DNA of 64,000 nt from Tubulanus polymorphus (Eukaryota; Nemertea; Palaeonemertea; Tubulaniformes; Tubulanidae): NCBI RefSeq assembly GCF_964204645.1, contig NC_134027.1:1097501-1161500 (forward strand). The letters run 5' to 3'. Positions 61,901 to 64,000 of the stretch are shown one piece after another. The notes below the pieces were generated by a model. It worked only from the letters and a program-made list of their open reading frames with translations. It was not told the origin of the DNA and made no database searches. The translations under genes and the position numbers were made by a program. Within the stretch, counting starts at the first letter, position 1. The number at the start of each line of letters is the position of its first letter.

Positions 61901-62035
61901 CAGGGCCCAGTTTCACAAACAAAAATTAACTCAAATTTTTTATCTAATTGCTATTGGTTACTTCATTTCTTCGATGAGGACAACAATTAAAACTTAACCG
62001 TTTTAGGCTAAAACTTTTTCGTGAAACTGGGTCCA
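61901..62035. mobile_element. short inverted-repeat element, GGGCCCAGTTTCAC family, copy 3 (reverse orientation)
   Basis: Starts CAGGGCCCAGTTTCACAAAC and ends TTTTTCGTGAAACTGGGTCC. The body is the reverse complement of the copies at 351 and 1251 (ATTGGTTACTTCAT, GAGGACAACAATT). It has the best-preserved terminal inverted repeats of the three. Confidence 0.78.
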
Positions 62036-63300
62036 GTGCATCAAAAAGTTGTCATAATCTAGAGTTAAAAAACATTTGACATGAGTTCAGAAACAAATCA
62101 AATTTCATCAAAGAACAGTCGAAATGGGCGCAGGATATTCGGATTACAAAATATTCTAATTCGATTTCAAAGCCCATACACCGTCTTAACATTGCGCGGC
62201 GCAATGATAAATTGCACCTTTTTCTATCTCTTGAAATTAATGTTTAACCTTCCTTGGAATTAAAAAAACTTATTGAATAAAAAACAGATTTTTCAATAGT
62301 CAATTGAATATTAAGCTTTAGCGTTAAATCGCGTCGTTAATTTACTTAGGAAGGTAATCTTTATTTCTAACTCATCTCTGACCTTTTCTGAAATCCGCGG
62401 AACACGATTTATCATCAGGTGAGGTTGTTAAGGATTATTGTCGGTTCGAAACCCGATTTCAGAAAGAAAGACTCGTTAAAACTGGTCGAACTGAACACAA
62501 AGCGCCATTAGACTCTGTTCCACTGTTTGTCTTTAGTATTAAAACCTGATTATACATTCGTTTATTCAATAGCGTGAAAAGCTTTCAAAAAATCAATTAT
62601 TGAAATTTCCAAAAAAAAAAATTCTAGCATCATAAATTAGTTTTTGTTACGGAGACTTTTTGTGTTCGCAGGTGAGTTGAAATTAACTGAACCATGTGGC
62701 GCCCCCTAGTGGAATTGTCTTGTGCCGTAGGTTATACTAAAGGACGTGTCTTGTACCGTATTCTGGATAACCACCTACAGAGATGTTAAGTAAGTAGGTA
62801 AAAACCTTGAGTCGATGATATGAACATCTATTGTCTGACTTCTGTCCATAATTTTTGTTTCTCGATGGACTGTCGGTTTCAACACGCCCCCTGGATATTA
62901 CCCCTATAAAAGATTCTAAGTGTATGTGATATTTTAGAAATTGATCCTTGAATGTGTTCATCTTTCTTATTTCATATTTGTATATTCTCATGCATCTCTT
63001 TATGACAGGTTGTAATTTAATGTGGAAATAAAACTATTATTATTAGATAATTATTATCTTGATACGGTTCCTACTTAAAACCCTCGACTCATTTTTTTTT
63101 ACTGAAAAATGAAAACAAAAAATTCTTTGAAACGAAAGCAAAAAGCTAATTTTCATATCAATTAATTGCGCAATGTGATACAATAATAACAAACACCTTT
63201 TAGCGATTGTTGAACAATAAAGACACGTTTCAACAATAATAATTGGGCCTTCATGAAAAATTCATTCCGATGATTTCCTGCCAGATTTTACGATCCGGTC

Positions 63301-63356
63301 GTAGCTGTAGCAGCAGCAGCAGCAGCGGCAGCAGCAGCGGCAGCAGCAGCAGTAGC
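63301..63356. repeat. GCA/GCG trinucleotide repeat (poly-Ala or poly-Ser type)
   Basis: About 18 triplets, mostly GCA with two GCG interruptions. The plus frame reads poly-Ala to a TAA shortly after. Homopolymeric triplets like this occur in regulatory proteins, but no flanking conserved peptide or splice site is convincing. Confidence 0.9.
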
Positions 63357-63764
63357 TTTTTCATTAGGTATTGTACATTAACACTGCAAGTGAACGATAA
63401 ATCAAAGGCGAACTAGGAAATTATATTGTCTCCGAGATTTTCGGCCACTTTTCAACGAAGCCATATTTCATAGAGAACCGCGGATCTGACATGGTTGGAC
63501 AAATTGCTACACGAAGTAAAGTGATCGTTTCGTGGACGACTCTGGCTCGTATTATGACTGTAATATGACTAGTTACGACAGGCTCGCCCGTGACAGATTC
63601 TATGTATTGAGTGACGCGCAGACTAGCCTGTACTGGGTGACAGGCTCACCCGTGATAGGATCGAATGGGTTTAAGCTTTTCGGATTGAGTTGCCTCGGCC
63701 CAAACAGGCACGGGTCCATTTTGGTGATCGGTTCCATAGTCGAGAATGAAGTAAAAAAGTGATC

Positions 63765-63855
63765 TTAAATCTTAAGTTGTTAGATTGGTTATAAAACTGA
63801 ACACGGTCTTAGACGTGTCTTAAGTCGAAGCCTGTACAACTGGGTCCTGTATTTG
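63765..63855. mobile_element. fragment of the same family at the right edge
   Basis: AATCTTAAGTTGTTAGATTG, GGTCTTAGACGTGTCTTAAG and GTACAACTGGGTCCTGTA are present in the family order. The left terminus is missing or worn. Confidence 0.45.
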
Positions 63856-64000
63856 AAATACCATTGCGACCCGTGTTAGATTTCTACCCAAAATGGACAC
63901 TTCGTGTAAGATCCAAGAATTTCTTTCTTTCGAAACGCACCCAAATGATCCGTTAACTTTGAATCATTCATTACCTATAGTCGTGCCCACTCTTTCCTGG

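Larger units (their letters stand above)
62040..64000. other. intergenic right edge, unassigned
   Basis: Contains a B-box-like GGTTCGAAACC (62443-62453), the Ala-type triplet repeat and a 76-codon frame (63532-63762, MDDSGSYYDCNM..) with internal duplicated GACAGGCTC(G/A)CCCGTGA words. No domain recognised. Confidence 0.5.

Noticed and set aside
1-64000. A novel defence, CRISPR or mobile gene system
   Set aside because: No clustered spaced repeats, no transposase, reverse transcriptase, integrase or nuclease reading frames, and eukaryotic gene structure throughout.
1-64000. An endogenous viral insertion
   Set aside because: No gag, pol, env or replicase-like peptide seen in any open frame, and no long terminal repeat pair found.

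Overview
This is a gene-poor eukaryotic (metazoan) window. The one protein-coding gene I can support is an Iroquois-class TALE homeobox gene (irx) on the minus strand, split into six coding exons across 26.6-49.4 kb. GT-AG introns, a nuclear-type tRNA gene, miniature inverted-repeat transposons, minisatellites and microsatellites all point to an invertebrate genome. The intron-rich irx and the repeat content fit a marine lophotrochozoan such as a mollusc or annelid, but that placement is inference and no species can be named.

Layout. From 1 to 26.6 kb (3' side of irx) the sequence is intergenic. It holds a tRNA-Pro(UGG) gene at 10.5 kb, a long-armed inverted-repeat element at 2.0-2.4 kb, several shorter inverted-repeat elements, tRNA-like relics, two polypyrimidine tracts (13.4-14.8 kb), and arrays of a 39-bp minisatellite (12.7 and 21.0 kb). 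From 26.6 to 49.4 kb lies irx: a 15-nt first coding exon, an N-terminal exon with the [19 protein letters not shown] block, a short exon, the homeodomain exon, a long Ser/Asn/Asp-rich exon carrying the [11 protein letters not shown] motif, and a short last exon. The introns (0.38-8.5 kb) contain only repeats and unassigned sequence. From 49.4 to 64 kb (5' side) are a plausible promoter region with CCAAT and GC-box motifs, then repeats: a GGCTC array at 56.8 kb, a 99-bp tandem duplication at 57.6 kb, the main 39-bp array at 59.0-59.6 kb, and an Ala-type trinucleotide repeat at 63.3 kb.

Assembled across the six exons, irx encodes about 445 residues to the last candidate donor, or 465 if exon 6 is read to its in-frame stop. 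All five internal junctions keep the reading frame. A single developmental regulator inside a roughly 64 kb near-desert is the usual setting for Iroquois genes, whose flanks and introns carry distal enhancers. No exon of sowah, the common bilaterian neighbour of Irx, was recognised here. I found no prokaryotic operon, CRISPR array, phage or defence system.
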